A DNA stretch of 64,000 nt from Saccharopolyspora endophytica (lineage in GTDB: Bacteria > Actinomycetota > Actinomycetes > Mycobacteriales > Pseudonocardiaceae), in assembly GCF_018070075.1 (NCBI RefSeq), contig NZ_JAGPXE010000005.1, forward strand, positions 186,001-250,000, given 5' to 3'. Made by a program: the position numbers and the translations under genes. The notes beneath the pieces are model-generated. The model saw only the letters and a list, made by a program, of their open reading frames with translations. It had not been told where the DNA came from and searched no databases. Positions 19,422 to 28,523 of this stretch are shown in pieces. Every line of letters begins with the position of its first letter. Positions within the stretch are counted from its first letter, which is position 1.

Positions 19422-19829
19422 TCAGCCCTTCTTGGTCTCCCAGAAGATCTTGTCGATCTCGGCGATGTAGTCCAGGAGCTCCTGGCCCTTCGCCGGGTCC
19501 ATCGAACCCTTGGTGCCGGTGGCGCCCGCGGCCTTGGTGGCCTTGTTGACCAGCTCGTGCAGCTGCGGGTACTTCTCGAAGTGCGGCGGCTTGAAGTAGT
19601 CGGTCCACAGCACCCACAGGTGGTGCTTGACCAACTCGGAGCGCTGCTCGGCGATCAGAATCGCGCGAGTGCGGAACTCCGGGTCCTCGTTGCCCTGGTA
19701 CTTCTCCTGGATCGCCTTGACCGACTCGGCTTCGATCCGCGCCTGCGCGGGGTCGTAAACGCCGCACGGCAGGTCGCAGTGCGCGGTCGCCTCCAGGCGG
19801 GGGCTGAGGATGCGCGACAGGAGTCGCAT
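19422..19829 (-). CDS. sodN: Nickel superoxide dismutase
   Basis: Converts superoxide to oxygen and hydrogen peroxide. The 135-residue precursor has a 16-residue propeptide (MRLLSRILSPRLEATA) and then the nickel hook HCDLPCGVYDP. Mature His17, Cys18 and Cys22 plus the backbone bind nickel after cleavage. The C-terminal four-helix-bundle region ends EIDKIFWETKKG. ATG is preceded by GGAGGAATC. The maturation protease gene sodX is divergent, 79 bases away. Confidence 0.96.
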   Translation of the reverse strand: MRLLSRILSPRLEATAHCDLPCGVYDPAQARIEAESVKAIQEKYQGNEDPEFRTRAILIAEQRSELVKHHLWVLWTDYFKPPHFEKYPQLHELVNKATKAAGATGTKGSMDPAKGQELLDYIAEIDKIFWETKKG

Positions 19830-19908
19830 GATTCCTCCCTGACAAGTGAGTGCTCCGACGAGGCCGACCCTACTCTTGAAGATCCTCGTCGTCCTACTGG
19901 AGGTGCCG

Positions 19909-20223
19909 GTGAAATCGCTCGGACCGTGGCCGTTGCGCAGGTTGCGGGTGCGCGGACCCTCGATGGTTCCCACACTTCGGGACCAGGACGTCGTGGTGTT
20001 CCGAACCGGCGACGTTGCCCGTGCGGGTGATGTCGTGCTGGTGCGGTGGGAACAACGTCCCCATCAGCTGTCGGTCAAGCGCGCCGTGCGCCGCGAGACC
20101 GCCGGCTGGCACGTGGAGGGCGACAACGGTTTCGGATCCACCGACTCCCGCGAGCTCGGCCCCGCGCAGGTGCTGGGCGTGGTGCGCTGGCGGCTGTGGC
20201 CGTCGCCCGGCCGCGTGCGCTGA
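19909..20223 (+). CDS. sodX: Nickel-type superoxide dismutase maturation protease
   Basis: S26-family (signal-peptidase-like) protease that removes the SodN propeptide. The 104-residue protein shows GPSMVPTL with catalytic Ser18, SVKRAV with catalytic Lys57, and the family motifs EGDNGFGSTDSRE. I chose GTG 19909 because GGAGG lies five bases upstream; starts further 5' would run into the sodN promoter. Divergent from sodN, so the two probably share a control region; no clear Nur box is visible. Confidence 0.9.
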   Translation: MKSLGPWPLRRLRVRGPSMVPTLRDQDVVVFRTGDVARAGDVVLVRWEQRPHQLSVKRAVRRETAGWHVEGDNGFGSTDSRELGPAQVLGVVRWRLWPSPGRVR

Positions 20224-20227
20224 GGAG

Positions 20228-20271
20228 GGGAACCTTCCTGCCACGCCCGACGGGATGGCAGGAAGGTTCCC
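20228..20271. terminator. Hairpin made of two inverted GGGAACCTT repeats
   Basis: GGGAACCTTCCTGCCA and its exact reverse complement form a 16-base stem with a 12-base loop. It starts four bases after sodX and ends four bases before the stop of the convergent epimerase gene, so it likely terminates both. Each arm is a copy of the dispersed repeat. Confidence 0.8.
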
Positions 20272-20275
20272 ACCC

Positions 20276-20887
20276 TCACTGCTCGGTGCGCAGCGACTCG
20301 TAGTGCGCCAGGCAGGTGTTGAAGTCGGGGAGCAGGCCGCTCTCGGCGGCTTCGGCGAGGGTCGGGGCTTCGCGGTCCTTTTCGGACAGGATCGCCGGGC
20401 CGCTGAGCTCGGTGTCCCAGGGCAGGCCGAGGTCCGGGTCCATCGGGTTGATGCCGTGCTCCCCGGAGGGGTTGTAGCCGGTGGAGCACAGGTAGGTCAT
20501 GACGGTGTTGTCGGTGAGGGCCAGGAACGCGTGCCCGAGCCCTTCGGCGACGTAGAGGGCGCGGTACTCGGTCGAGTCGAGGCGGATCGCCTCCCACTGG
20601 CCGAAGGTGGGGGAGCCGACGCGGATGTCGACGACCACGTCCAGCAGCGCGCCCTGCGGGCAGTAGACGTACTTGGCCTGGCCGGGCGGGGTGTCGGCGA
20701 AGTGCACGCCGCGGATGACGTCGCGGGCCGAGACGCTGTGGTTGGTCTGGGCCAGGTTCATCGCGTGGCCGGTGGCTTCGGTGAACGCCTTCTCCTGGAA
20801 CGGGGCCACGAACAGGCCGCGGTTGTCGGGGAAAGCCTTTGGGGTGAATTCGAACGCCCCGGTGATCTCAAGTCGACGTACCTGCAC
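20276..20887 (-). CDS. dTDP-4-dehydrorhamnose 3,5-epimerase family protein
   Basis: RmlC-type cupin that epimerises a dTDP-4-keto-6-deoxyhexose, used for rhamnose or other deoxysugars. The 203-residue protein shows FPDNRGLFV, the catalytic His62 in GVHFADTPPGQAKYV with Lys72, and LYVAEGLGHAF with the conserved Tyr. GTG 20887 gives a family-like N-terminus VQVRRLEITGAF. No other rhamnose genes are beside it, so it may serve a separate sugar cluster. The exact sugar is unknown. Confidence 0.82.
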   Translation of the reverse strand: MQVRRLEITGAFEFTPKAFPDNRGLFVAPFQEKAFTEATGHAMNLAQTNHSVSARDVIRGVHFADTPPGQAKYVYCPQGALLDVVVDIRVGSPTFGQWEAIRLDSTEYRALYVAEGLGHAFLALTDNTVMTYLCSTGYNPSGEHGINPMDPDLGLPWDTELSGPAILSEKDREAPTLAEAAESGLLPDFNTCLAHYESLRTEQ

Positions 20888-21375
20888 GAGTGCCGAGCCT
20901 AGGAGAGGCGTGATCGGGGTCGGTTCGGTGGGGCGGCGGTGACAAGAAGGTTCCCCCGCTCGATCGCATCGCGGAAAACCAGAGGTCGGCACACGCATTT
21001 TCCAAACAGTTTCGATTCAGATGGCAATACCGGACACTTGTACCGCATAACTGCGAAATGCAAACAGGACGGCCGTACTGCATCTCATCCTCGGAAAATA
21101 TGACGCTCGTACTGTCTCAATTCGTAAAATTCTCGCCTTTTTGCTGGTGAGGCGTGTGATCCCTGTCGCTGACATTGCTTCGAGGGGCTGGCACACTAAC
21201 CGCACCGCAGCGTCCGCCGAGCCGCTGTCCGAACAGGATGGCCGGTATCGGTATTTCGATAGACGTCTTCTTCACCGGTACGCCCGGGAAGCCGGCGTTG
21301 ACAGCGACCGATCGAGGTCGCATCCGCCCGGCTCGATAGTGCTCGGGCCGCAGGCATGGCAATAGGAGGGACGCC
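20888..21375. other. 488-base intergenic region with A+T-rich core
   Basis: Divergent control region of the epimerase and malic enzyme genes. It contains a copy of the dispersed repeat (core AAGGTTCCC at 20948). From about 20990 to 21150 it is markedly richer in A+T than its surroundings, for example GGAAAATATGACGC and TTCGTAAAATTCTCGCC. Short open frames there have no recognisable product. The A+T-rich core may be a promoter or nucleoid-protein region, or a decayed insertion. Confidence 0.45.
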
Positions 21376-22575
21376 GTGACCACCATCAACGAAGGCACCG
21401 CAAATGGAATCGGTGCTGAGCTGACCCACGAAGAGATCTTCGCCGCGCACGAAGGGGGCAAGCTCACCGCTGCGGTGACCGCCCCGCTGGACAGCGCGCG
21501 CGACCTGTCGATCGCGTACACCCCCGGGGTGGCGCAGGTCAGCCGGGCGATCGCGAGCGATCCGTCCCTGGCCGACCGCTACACCTGGACTCAGCGCCTG
21601 GTGGCCGTGGTCAGCGATGGATCCGCGGTTCTCGGTCTGGGCGACATCGGCCCGAAGGCATCGCTGCCGGTCATGGAGGGCAAGTCCGCCCTGTTCAAGA
21701 CCTTCGCCGGGCTCGACTCGATCCCGCTGGTCCTGGACACCAAGGACGTCGACGAAATCGTGGAAACCCTGGTCCGGCTGCGTCCCTCGTTCGGTGCGGT
21801 GAACCTGGAGGACATCTCCGCGCCGCGCTGCTTCGAGCTGGAGCGCCGGGTCACCGAGGCGCTGGACTGCCCGGTCATGCACGACGACCAGCACGGCACC
21901 GCCGTCGTGGCGCTGGCCGCGCTGCGCAACGCCGCCCGCGTCGCCGGTCGTGAGCTGGAGTCGCTGCGCGTGGTCATCTCCGGCGCGGGTGCTGCGGGTG
22001 TCGCCTGCGCGAAGATCCTGCACACCGCGGGCGTCGGCGAGATCGTCGTGCTCGACTCGCGCGGCGTGATCAGCGCCGATCGGGACGGGCTCACCCCGAT
22101 CAAGCAGGAGCTCACCGAGTTCACCAACCCGCGCGGCATCTCCGGCGGCCCCGCCGAGGCGATGCGCGGCGCGGACGTGTTCATCGGCGTCTCCATGGGC
22201 CAGGTCCCCGAGGAGCACGTGGCCCTGATGGCCAAGGACTGCATCGTGTTCGCGCTGTCGAACCCGGACCCGGAGATCCACCCCGAGGTCGCGGGCAAGT
22301 ACGCGTCGGTGGTCGCCACCGGTCGCAGCGACTTCCCGAACCAGATCAACAACGTGCTCGCGTTCCCCGGCATCTTCAAGGGCGCGCTGGACGTGGGCGC
22401 GCGGCGCATCACCGACGGCATGAAGGTCGCCGCCGCCGAGGCCATCGCGGCCGTGGCCGCCGACGACCTCAGCGCTGACCACATCGTCCCCTCGCCGCTG
22501 GACCCGCGGGTCGCCCCCGAGGTCAGCGCGGCGGTGTCCAAGGCCGCTCGTGCCGAAGGTGTGGCCACGGCGTGA
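21376..22575 (+). CDS. NAD(P)-dependent malic enzyme
   Basis: Oxidative decarboxylation of malate to pyruvate and CO2. The 399-residue short-type enzyme has AYTPGVAQV (catalytic Tyr48), GDIGPKASLPVMEGKS (Lys94/Lys103), VMHDDQHGTA (metal site), ISGAGAAGVACAKIL (dinucleotide fold near residue 203) and SNPDPEI. GTG start behind AGGAGGG. The cofactor (NAD or NADP) is not certain from sequence. Confidence 0.9.
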   Translation: MTTINEGTANGIGAELTHEEIFAAHEGGKLTAAVTAPLDSARDLSIAYTPGVAQVSRAIASDPSLADRYTWTQRLVAVVSDGSAVLGLGDIGPKASLPVMEGKSALFKTFAGLDSIPLVLDTKDVDEIVETLVRLRPSFGAVNLEDISAPRCFELERRVTEALDCPVMHDDQHGTAVVALAALRNAARVAGRELESLRVVISGAGAAGVACAKILHTAGVGEIVVLDSRGVISADRDGLTPIKQELTEFTNPRGISGGPAEAMRGADVFIGVSMGQVPEEHVALMAKDCIVFALSNPDPEIHPEVAGKYASVVATGRSDFPNQINNVLAFPGIFKGALDVGARRITDGMKVAAAEAIAAVAADDLSADHIVPSPLDPRVAPEVSAAVSKAARAEGVATA

Positions 22576-22629
22576 TCAACAAACCCTGTCGCGGGCCGGT
22601 GGGTCGGCGGTAGGTTCTACACCGGCGTC

Positions 22630-22672
22630 GAGTGGGGCCGGGAGAGCCCTCCGGGCTCTCCCGGCCCCACTC
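22630..22672 (+). terminator. Terminator after malic enzyme gene
   Basis: A perfect 20-base stem with a three-base loop, 54 bases past the stop. No U-tract. Confidence 0.85.
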
Positions 22673-22908
22673 GTAGGTGACAGCGGGAAATCGACTTCAC
22701 GAAGATTTCGAGAGTTCGCGTCATCATGTCGGGCGGAGGCTGTCACCTCTTCAGGGAACCGGCCTCAGGGCCCGGCACCATGGCGATACCGACCGTGCGC
22801 AGAACGGTAGGGTCAGCAATACGACCCGTTGTGGCGTGCATCACTAGGTGGTTCGTCATCGGGGCCGTAATGGGCGGCCGTTGCGGCTGCAACGCGGGAG
22901 GGGTGCAG

Positions 22909-25725
22909 TTGACCGAGCGGAGCGAGCGGACCCGGATGCCATCGGCACCCGGGAGTCTCGGCCTGGCCGGCACCCCAGCGCGCGTGCAGGTCCCGAGAGT
23001 GGCGCTTCCGGACGCCCCCGCACTGCTGAGCGACCAGGACGGCCAGGTCGTCGCCGCCACCGAGCAGGCCGCCAAGCTGGCCGGCCACGCCGACCCGAGC
23101 GCCCTCGTGGGCCACCAGCTCGTCGACCTCATCGACCGCGAAGGCCGCGAGACCTGGCTGCGCGGTCCGCAGCGACGCGCCCCCGTGCGGATCCAGACCT
23201 GGCAGCACCCCGACGACGCGACGCTGCAGGTCACCCTCCTCGTCGACGTCTCCGACCTCGCCGAGGACAAACCCGGCACCGAGGTCGGGCCGCGCGACTC
23301 CGAAGAGCGCTACTGGCTCATCGACGCGCAGAGCCTCGCCAAGGTAGCCAGCTGGGTCTACTACCCCGACACCGGCGAGATCTACCGCAGCCCGCTGCTC
23401 GCCGACTTCCTCGGCGCCGGCGGAGCCGAGCACGCCGACGACGTCACGGCGATGATCTCCACCACCCACCCCGACGACCGCGAGCGCGCCGCGCAGTTCT
23501 ACGCCGACGTGCTCACCGCCGCCGAAGGCGAACTGCTCGAAGCCGAACTGCGCAACCTGCACGGCACCCGCGTCTTCCTGTGCACCGGGCGCGCCGAGTA
23601 CGACCGCGCGGGCCAGATCGTGCGCGTGCAGGGCACCGTTCAGGACGTCACCGAGCACCGAGCCCTCGAACGGCAGCTGCGCGACGAGCGCCGACGGCTG
23701 CAGGACGCGCAACGCATCGCCCGGCTCGGCACCTGGGAAGTCGATCCGCGCACCAACGTCATGCGGCTGTCGAGCATGCTCTACGAGATCCTCGGCCAGC
23801 CCGTCACCACCACCGGCACCTTCGACCGCTACCTCGACCACGTCCACCCCGACGACCGCAAGTGGGTCCGCCAGGCGTGGCGGCCGCTGGTCGAACGCGG
23901 CGCACCCGTCGAGATCGAGCACCGCTACCTGCGCAACGGCGAGACGACCCGCATCCTGCGGATCCACGGCACCAAGATCGTCGACGCCGACGGCAGGGAC
24001 CTCTTCGTCGGCACCGTGCAGGACGTCACCGAGCAGCGCGCCGTCGTCACCCGCATGGAGCGCTCCAGCCAGCGCTTCTCCGACCTGGTCAACATCACCC
24101 CGGTCGGCATCGGGCTGTTCGACCACTCCGAGCGCATCGTCAACGCCAACGAAGCCCTCTGCGACCTGCTCGGATACCGGCTCGACCAGATGCGCGGGCT
24201 CAGCATCCGCGACATCACCCACCCCGAGGAAGTCGACCCGAGCCTGCCCGCGCCCGACGAGCACGCCGGGATCCGCCGCCGCGCGCCGCAGCGCGTCATG
24301 GTGCGCGCCGACGGCGAACCCGTCTACTGCGAGCTGCACACCTCCACCTCGGTGCAGGACGACGGAACCGAGTTCTGGCTCGTGGTGTTCCAGGACATCA
24401 CCGAACGCCGCCGCGCCGCCGAAGCCCTGCGCTACCAGGCCACCCACGACGACCTGACCGGGCTGCCCAACCGCACCGCCGTCAAGGAGCTGCTCGGCAG
24501 GCTGCTGGGCCGGGCCGACTCACCCGGCATCGCCGTGCTGTTCTGCGACATCGACAACTTCAAGCGGGTCAACGACTCCCTCGGCCACGACGCGGGCGAC
24601 GAACTGCTGGTCGCCCTGGCGCGGCGCCTCGAAGGCGGCCTTCCCGTGGAGTGCACGGCGGCACGGCTCTCCGGCGACGAGTTCGTCATCATCTGCTCCG
24701 ACGTCGAGGCCAGCGGCGGAGTCGACCAGCTCGCCACCCGCGTCTCGGCGCTGCTGCGCACCGCCGTACCCGTGCACGGCCAGCTGGTCCGGGTCTCCTC
24801 GTCGATCGGCGCGGCCGTGCCCAACGGCTCCAGCTCCGGCGGCGAAGACCTGCTGCGCTTCGCCGACGCCGCCATGTTCGAGGCCAAGCGGCGCGGCACC
24901 GGCAAGGTCTCGCTGGCCAGCCCGGCCCTGATGGCCGCCGCCGACCGCCAGCTGCACCTCGAGGGCCAGCTCCGCGAAGCCCTCAGCAACGACGGGCTCG
25001 CCCTGCACTACCAGCCCGTCGTCGACGCGGAAGGCACCGTCGTCAGCGCCGAGGCGCTGATCCGCTGGCCGCACCCGGAACGCGGGATGCTCTCGCCCGA
25101 CGCGTTCCTCCCGGTGGCCGAGCAAGGGGACCTCCTGCGCGAACTCGACCGCTGGGTCCTGCGCACCGCGCTGCGCGAGGCGACGTCCTGGCCGGTCCGC
25201 AACGGCCGTCCCGTCAGCATCGCCGTGAACCTCGCGGGCCTGGTCCCCGGCGGACCCGACTTCGTCGACTCCGTCGCCGACATCGTCGCCGAAACCGGCA
25301 TCTCGTGGGACCGGGTGATCCTGGAGCTGGTGGAGACCTCGCTGGTCGACCTGCCCTCCCGCACCCGGCACGAGATGGGCGAACTCGTCTCCCGTGGCGT
25401 GCGGTTCGCCGTCGACGACTTCGGCACCGGCTACTCGTCGCTGGCCCGCCTCAAGGACCTGCCCGCGCAGATCATCAAGGTCGACCGGCGGTTCGTCGCC
25501 GGAGTCGGCGGCGACGCCTCGGACTTCGCGGTCGCCCGCGCCGTCGTCGACATGGCCTACGCGATGGACCGGCAGTGCGTCGCCGAAGGCGTCGAGAACG
25601 CCACCCAGTTCCGGCTGCTCCGCGGCGTCGGCGTCGAGTCCTACCAGGGCTGGTTGTTCTCCGGTGCCGTGCCCGCGCCGAAGTTCCGCGAAATGCTCGC
25701 GAACGGGCCCCTCACCGTGCCGTGA
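22909..25725 (+). CDS. PAS-GGDEF-EAL cyclic-di-GMP signalling protein
   Basis: About 938 residues, soluble. Order: an N-terminal PAS-like segment (about 28-110), two PAS/PAC units (about 140-260 and 260-385), a further PAS (about 390-500), a GGDEF domain and an EAL domain. The GGDEF signature reads SGDEF (588-592), a variant often still active, with no RxxD inhibitory site just upstream. The EAL domain keeps E715-A716-L717, ELVETSL, DDFGTGYSSL, KVDRRF and EGVEN, so phosphodiesterase activity is expected. The start is uncertain: TTG 22909 or GTG 22903 follow GGGAGGGG. The 3' end overlaps the convergent BpsA-like gene by 14 bases. Confidence 0.88.
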   Translation: MTERSERTRMPSAPGSLGLAGTPARVQVPRVALPDAPALLSDQDGQVVAATEQAAKLAGHADPSALVGHQLVDLIDREGRETWLRGPQRRAPVRIQTWQHPDDATLQVTLLVDVSDLAEDKPGTEVGPRDSEERYWLIDAQSLAKVASWVYYPDTGEIYRSPLLADFLGAGGAEHADDVTAMISTTHPDDRERAAQFYADVLTAAEGELLEAELRNLHGTRVFLCTGRAEYDRAGQIVRVQGTVQDVTEHRALERQLRDERRRLQDAQRIARLGTWEVDPRTNVMRLSSMLYEILGQPVTTTGTFDRYLDHVHPDDRKWVRQAWRPLVERGAPVEIEHRYLRNGETTRILRIHGTKIVDADGRDLFVGTVQDVTEQRAVVTRMERSSQRFSDLVNITPVGIGLFDHSERIVNANEALCDLLGYRLDQMRGLSIRDITHPEEVDPSLPAPDEHAGIRRRAPQRVMVRADGEPVYCELHTSTSVQDDGTEFWLVVFQDITERRRAAEALRYQATHDDLTGLPNRTAVKELLGRLLGRADSPGIAVLFCDIDNFKRVNDSLGHDAGDELLVALARRLEGGLPVECTAARLSGDEFVIICSDVEASGGVDQLATRVSALLRTAVPVHGQLVRVSSSIGAAVPNGSSSGGEDLLRFADAAMFEAKRRGTGKVSLASPALMAAADRQLHLEGQLREALSNDGLALHYQPVVDAEGTVVSAEALIRWPHPERGMLSPDAFLPVAEQGDLLRELDRWVLRTALREATSWPVRNGRPVSIAVNLAGLVPGGPDFVDSVADIVAETGISWDRVILELVETSLVDLPSRTRHEMGELVSRGVRFAVDDFGTGYSSLARLKDLPAQIIKVDRRFVAGVGGDASDFAVARAVVDMAYAMDRQCVAEGVENATQFRLLRGVGVESYQGWLFSGAVPAPKFREMLANGPLTVP

Positions 25726-27250
25726 TCGCCCGCAGCACGTCGGCGATCCGGTGCCGCGGCAGGTCGATCAGCCGCAGCTCCAGGTCGTCGGGGTGCGGCG
25801 CGAGTTCGGCGATCGCCTCCCGCGCCTGGCGCTTGGTGAGGTCCTCGCTCTGCGCGATGAGCGCTTCCCGCCAGACGTTGCCCAGCTTGCCGTGAGCGCG
25901 CTGCAGCACGAAATCGGCTGCCGACTCGGTTCCCGCGCGTTCGGCGACCACGATCGCGTGCTTGCCGTCCGGGGTGCTGCGGTGCAGCTTCAACCGGTAC
26001 TTGGCGCTGATGAGATCGCGCAGCTCGGACTGGGCGCGTTCGCTGGTGATGTCGGGGTGGTTGTTGGCCACCACGAAGGCCACCTTCTGCGCGCTGCACG
26101 CCAGCAGCATCCGCAGCAACCACGGCCCCGGATCGGCGCGCAGGTCGAAGGCCGCCGGGGCGCTCTCGCGCACCGGACGGGCCCAGCCCGCCCGCCGCAA
26201 CTCGGCGACCGGTGCCCCGAGCCGCTCGGCAGCCGCCTCCGGCAACGCTGCCGGAACCTCACCCGAAGCCTCCACCGACTGCGGGCCGTGCGTGTAGATC
26301 GCCTGATCCTGGCGGAGCGCCAGCTTGCGGGTGTGCGAGGTCGGCTGGCACACGTACAGGTCGCTCGCGCTGCCGATGGCCTGCGCGCCGTAGTAGCGGT
26401 TGAACTGGGGGAGGATCGCTTCGAACGTGAAACCCAGCCGCAGCAGCTCCTGCTGGACCTTCCACCCCAGAGCCGGGGTCCGCGGGCTGTAGCCGTAGGC
26501 CAGGAACATCCGGCTGTGACCGGGCGCCAGGCACTCGGCGGCCCGCGTGGAGAACAGGCCGATTCCCTCCGGGGTGTAGGGCGGGTCGGTGAACACCGCG
26601 TCAGCCCAGCCCTCCACCGCCGGCGGCAACCCGAAGCGCAGGTCGGCGTGGGTGGTGCCGATGCTGAACCCGCGCTCGGCCGCGACGGTGTCGATGTGGC
26701 GGAGGATGCGCTCGTCCAGGTCCACCACGCGCACCTGCGCCGACGGCACCACCAGCGACAGCGCCAACGACGTCAGGTCGTGGTCGCCCAGGCACAGGAC
26801 CTTCTTGCCGTCGAGGTCGTAGTTGTCGCGCAGCCACATCGCGCGGCGCAGCGCGGTCTCCGGGGTCGCGGTGACGTGGTCCAGCGCCGACTCCGGACGA
26901 GGCCCGGAGGTGATGAAACCGCGCATCGCCTCCCACGCCTCGGCGTCGAGCCCGGTCTCGGTGTCCACTGCGGACTTGGCGTCGAGGGGCCACTCCTGCC
27001 GGTAGAGCGGGAGGGGGGAGTCCTTGATGCGGTGGACGCCGCCGCTCTCGTCGAGGTCGTCGCCGAGGGCGGTGAGCACCTGCTCGACCGTCCGGCGCGA
27101 CACCCCGGTCCGCCTGATCAGCTCGTCCAACGAGCGCGGGCCTGAGGCGAGTTCGGCCAGCACGCGGCGCACGTGGTGGCCGAGGAGGCCGTACTCGGCG
27201 TGGAGCGCTCGAACGGCTTCGATCGGAGTGGGTGGCTGGGCGTTGTCCAT
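25712..27250 (-). CDS. BpsA-like (branched polyamine synthase family) protein
   Basis: A 512-residue protein of the bis-aminopropyl spermidine synthase (DUF43) family. It has an N-terminal winged helix (residues 15-70), a Rossmann-type aminopropyltransferase domain with CLGDHDLTSLA (155-158 correspond to the GDDD motif) and TDPPYTPEGIGLF (222-229), and an extra C-terminal region. Thermophile members make N4-branched spermidines. Here the motif reads GDHD, and mesophilic actinobacteria are not known for branched polyamines, so the true substrate is open. ATG start. Convergent overlap with the preceding gene. Confidence 0.75.
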   Translation of the reverse strand: MDNAQPPTPIEAVRALHAEYGLLGHHVRRVLAELASGPRSLDELIRRTGVSRRTVEQVLTALGDDLDESGGVHRIKDSPLPLYRQEWPLDAKSAVDTETGLDAEAWEAMRGFITSGPRPESALDHVTATPETALRRAMWLRDNYDLDGKKVLCLGDHDLTSLALSLVVPSAQVRVVDLDERILRHIDTVAAERGFSIGTTHADLRFGLPPAVEGWADAVFTDPPYTPEGIGLFSTRAAECLAPGHSRMFLAYGYSPRTPALGWKVQQELLRLGFTFEAILPQFNRYYGAQAIGSASDLYVCQPTSHTRKLALRQDQAIYTHGPQSVEASGEVPAALPEAAAERLGAPVAELRRAGWARPVRESAPAAFDLRADPGPWLLRMLLACSAQKVAFVVANNHPDITSERAQSELRDLISAKYRLKLHRSTPDGKHAIVVAERAGTESAADFVLQRAHGKLGNVWREALIAQSEDLTKRQAREAIAELAPHPDDLELRLIDLPRHRIADVLRAITAR

Positions 27251-27440
27251 GGGAGTGCACAGCTTAATCGGTGCGAGAAACCCTCGACGGTCGCGTTCGT
27301 GTCACCCCCGATGGTTCAACGCCCTGCGATTTCCCGCATGCTGGGAGCAGATCACGCATCGATCTCAGCCGATCGCGGGAGGGGAACCGTCCGGCTAGGG
27401 TCGGCCGGGTTTGGGGGACCCGCGCGAGAGGGGGGCTCGC

Positions 27441-28523
27441 TTGATCGAGTTCCAGTCCGTCCGTAAGCAGTACCCGAACGGCACCGTCGCCGTGGAGGAG
27501 CTCAGCCTGTCCGTCGAGACGGGAACCATCACCGTGCTGGTCGGGCCTTCCGGCTGCGGCAAGACCACCCTCATGCGGATGGTCAACCGCATGATCGACC
27601 CCTCCTCGGGCACCGTCTCCGTCGACGGCACCGACGTGCGCGACCGCGACCCGGCGCAGCTGCGCCGCAACATCGGCTACGTCATCCAGCAGGCAGGGCT
27701 GTTCCCGCACCGAACCGTGCTGGACAACATCGCCACCGTCCCGATGCTGGCCGGGCAGACCCGCCGCGCCGCGCGCGAGCACTCCCGCGAGCTCCTCGAC
27801 CTCGTCGGCCTGCCCGCCGACCTCGGCAAGCGCTACCCGGCGCAGCTCTCCGGCGGTCAGCAGCAACGAGTCGGAGTGGCCCGAGCGCTGGCCGCCGACC
27901 CGCCCGTGCTGTTGATGGACGAACCCTTCAGCGCCGTCGACCCGGTCGTCCGCGAAGGCCTCCAGGACGAGCTGCTGCGCCTGCAGGACGAGCTGGACAA
28001 GACCGTCCTGTTCGTCACCCACGACATCGACGAGGCCATCAAGCTCGGCGAGAAGGTCGCCGTCCTGCGCCAAGGCGGACACCTCGCCCAGTACGCGCAG
28101 CCCGACGACCTGCTGGCCTCACCGGCCGACGACTTCGTGACGTCCTTCGTCGGCCGCGACCGCGGCTACCGCCGGCTGTCCTTCGTGGACTCCGCGCGCC
28201 TGCGGCCGAAGCCAGTCCCGACGGTCCGGTTGGGAGAAAAGGTCCCAGCCACCGACCAGTGGCGGCTGGCGGTGGATGAAGGTGACCGTCCGCGCGGCTG
28301 GCTGCCCCCGGGCACCGGCTCCGACGGCGACCTCGCCGAGCACACCCTCGTGGCCGGCGGCTCGCTGCACGTCGAGCAGGGGAACCTTCGTGGCGCCCTG
28401 GACGCCGCGCTGTCCGCACCGTCCGGGCTGGGCGTCGTCGTCAACGCCGACGGCGGCGCGGTCGGCGTCGTCACGGCCGACGACGTGCTGTCGCTGCTGG
28501 ACGACCACCGGGCGGCGACGTGA
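27441..28523 (+). CDS. Quaternary-amine-type ABC importer ATP-binding protein (OpuCA/ProV-like)
   Basis: ATPase of a glycine betaine/choline/histidine-type importer. The 360-residue protein has Walker A GPSGCGKT (35-42), signature LSGGQ (136-140) and Walker B LLMDEP (157-162). A C-terminal extension holds one CBS-like unit (GALDAALSAPSGLGVVV). TTG 27441 follows GAGAGGGGGG. The stop overlaps the permease start (GTGA), so the four genes form one operon. A copy of the dispersed repeat lies in frame at 28380. Confidence 0.87.
   Translation: MIEFQSVRKQYPNGTVAVEELSLSVETGTITVLVGPSGCGKTTLMRMVNRMIDPSSGTVSVDGTDVRDRDPAQLRRNIGYVIQQAGLFPHRTVLDNIATVPMLAGQTRRAAREHSRELLDLVGLPADLGKRYPAQLSGGQQQRVGVARALAADPPVLLMDEPFSAVDPVVREGLQDELLRLQDELDKTVLFVTHDIDEAIKLGEKVAVLRQGGHLAQYAQPDDLLASPADDFVTSFVGRDRGYRRLSFVDSARLRPKPVPTVRLGEKVPATDQWRLAVDEGDRPRGWLPPGTGSDGDLAEHTLVAGGSLHVEQGNLRGALDAALSAPSGLGVVVNADGGAVGVVTADDVLSLLDDHRAAT

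Noticed and set aside
21017-21521. Two overlapping minus-strand frames in and beside the A+T-rich gap
   Set aside because: No homologous motif, poor codon use for this genome, and one runs over the 5' end of the malic enzyme gene.
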